Shown: positions 63,175 to 64,000 of the stretch, one piece after another
Position numbering within the stretch: position 1 is the first letter of the stretch
How the letters are laid out: each line of letters starts with the position of its first letter
DNA from: Roseovarius sp. 217
GTDB taxonomy: Bacteria; Pseudomonadota; Alphaproteobacteria; Rhodobacterales; Rhodobacteraceae
Direction of reading: 5' to 3'
Length of the DNA stretch: 64,000 nucleotides
NCBI RefSeq assembly: GCF_000152845.1
Contig: NZ_CH902584.1
Location: 918,375-982,374, forward strand
Position numbers and translations under genes: made by a program
The notes under the pieces: model-generated
What the model saw: only the letters and a program-made list of their open reading frames with translations
Database searches by the model: none
Told to the model about the DNA's origin: nothing

Positions 63175-64000
63175 ATGCCCGTGATCAAGGATGCGATCAT
63201 GCAGACAGTGAAATGTATCTCTCCCATCGACGGGTCGGTCTATGCCGAGCGTCCGGTGCTGACGCTGGAAGCTGCGCAAGCGGCAGCGGGCCGGGCGCGT
63301 GCGGCACAGGCGGCTTGGGCGGCGCGGCCTTTGCAGGAGCGGATAGAGTTGGTGATGGCCGGTGTCGCCGCCGTGGGCGCGATGAACGATGAGATCGTGC
63401 CGGAACTGGCGCATATGATGGGCCGCCCGGTGCGCTATGGCGGCGAGTTCCGCGGTTTCAACGAGCGTGCAAGCCATATGGCGGCGATTGCCCAAGGCGC
63501 GCTGGCGGATATCGCGGTGGGCGAGGATGCCACGTTCCTGCGCTATATCCGGCGGGTGCCGCATGGCGTGGTCTTTGTCGTGGCCCCGTGGAATTACCCC
63601 TATATGACCGCGATCAACACCGTGGCGCCCGCGCTCATCGCGGGCAATACCGTGGTGCTGAAACATGCGACCCAAACCCTTCTGGTGGGCGAGCGCATGG
63701 CACAGGCGTTTCATGCGGCGGGCGTGCCCGAGGATGTGTTTCAAAACGTGTTTCTGGACCATGACACCACATCGGCGCTGATTGCGGGGGGAGCGTTCAA
63801 TTTCATCAACTTTACCGGCTCTGTCGGCGGCGGGCGCGCGATGGAACGCGCGGCGGCGGGCACCTTTACCGGGCTCGGGCTGGAACTGGGGGGTAAAGAC
63901 CCCGGTTATGTGATGGAGGATGCTGATCTGGATGCCGCCGTTGAGACGCTGATCGACGGGGCGATGTTCAACTCGGGGCAATGCTGCTGCGGGATCGAGC
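63175..64000 (+). CDS. Aldehyde dehydrogenase, 5' part (runs off the window)
   Basis: The visible 275 codons form the NAD-binding and the start of the catalytic domain of an ALDH-superfamily enzyme. VVAPWNYPYMTAINTV lies near residues 135-150, the substrate-linked lysine in VVLKHATQT at K163, NFTGSVGGGRAM near 213-223, the general base in LELGGKDP at E238 and the catalytic Cys in SGQCCCGIE at C271. ATG 63175 has AAGGA eight bases before it. The remaining C-terminal part lies past base 64000. Beside the gamma-glutamyl ligase it probably oxidises a gamma-glutamylamino-aldehyde (PuuC-like role). Confidence 0.9.
   Translation, partial: MPVIKDAIMQTVKCISPIDGSVYAERPVLTLEAAQAAAGRARAAQAAWAARPLQERIELVMAGVAAVGAMNDEIVPELAHMMGRPVRYGGEFRGFNERASHMAAIAQGALADIAVGEDATFLRYIRRVPHGVVFVVAPWNYPYMTAINTVAPALIAGNTVVLKHATQTLLVGERMAQAFHAAGVPEDVFQNVFLDHDTTSALIAGGAFNFINFTGSVGGGRAMERAAAGTFTGLGLELGGKDPGYVMEDADLDAAVETLIDGAMFNSGQCCCGIE

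Overview
The window is high-GC DNA typical of a marine alphaproteobacterium, most likely Rhodobacteraceae (Roseobacter group). Evidence: the gene order deg protease-rarA next to rplQ-rpoA-rpsK-rpsM-adk-secY-rplO, a fused MrpAB antiporter subunit, the zinc-type adenylate kinase, a beta-hydroxyaspartate cycle operon with its IclR regulator, and CobN/CobW/CbtAB cobalamin genes under a B12 riboswitch. I see no rRNA, tRNA, CRISPR array, transposase or phage gene, so this reads as chromosome core plus catabolic modules. All assignments come from reading the sequence; no database search was run.

Layout. 1-489 (-) is the start of smc, cut by the window edge. 715-8261 is a cobalt/cobalamin block: B12 riboswitch, cbtB, cbtA, a His-rich exported protein, a DUF1636-like gene (-), cobW, an acetyltransferase, a 53-residue ORF (-) and cobN. 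8357-9609 holds an acetyltransferase, a lipoprotein (-) and a 39-residue membrane protein. 9688-15406 (-) is a peptide-type ABC importer with an unusually long second permease. 15622-18309 (-) is rarA plus a Deg-type periplasmic protease. 18476-23772 (-) is the end of the ribosomal protein super-operon (rplO-secY-adk-rpsM-rpsK-rpoA-rplQ), which stops at rplO with no rpmD or rpsE beside it.

24078-30021 mixes a SAM-fold protein and an exported von Willebrand A protein (+) with folD, fhs, a MOSC protein and a Tam-like methyltransferase (-). 30018-38382 (-) is ftsH, tilS and the complete Tol-Pal set (cpoB, pal, tolB, tolA, tolR, tolQ). Its usual partner ybgC lies at 40318-40704, separated by a response regulator that lacks the phospho-acceptor aspartate and by a peroxiredoxin. 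40923-46848 (+) is a complete Mrp cation/proton antiporter operon (AB fusion, C, D, E, F, G). It ends in a long inverted-repeat element that faces ugpC.

47096-51240 (-) is the glycerol-3-phosphate importer ugpBAEC. 51442-55860 (-) is bhcABCD, the beta-hydroxyaspartate cycle, which turns two glyoxylate into oxaloacetate without carbon loss. It is divergent from bhcR (+). 56889-57755 (-) is an RpiR-type repressor, divergent from an operon running to the window end: an N-formylglutamate amidohydrolase-like enzyme, TRAP transporter DctQ-DctM-DctP, a glutamine-synthetase-like ligase and an aldehyde dehydrogenase (cut by the window edge). That set looks like import of a small amine and its breakdown through gamma-glutamylated intermediates. 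If the product were glycine or glyoxylate it would feed straight into the neighbouring BHA cycle; this link is inference.
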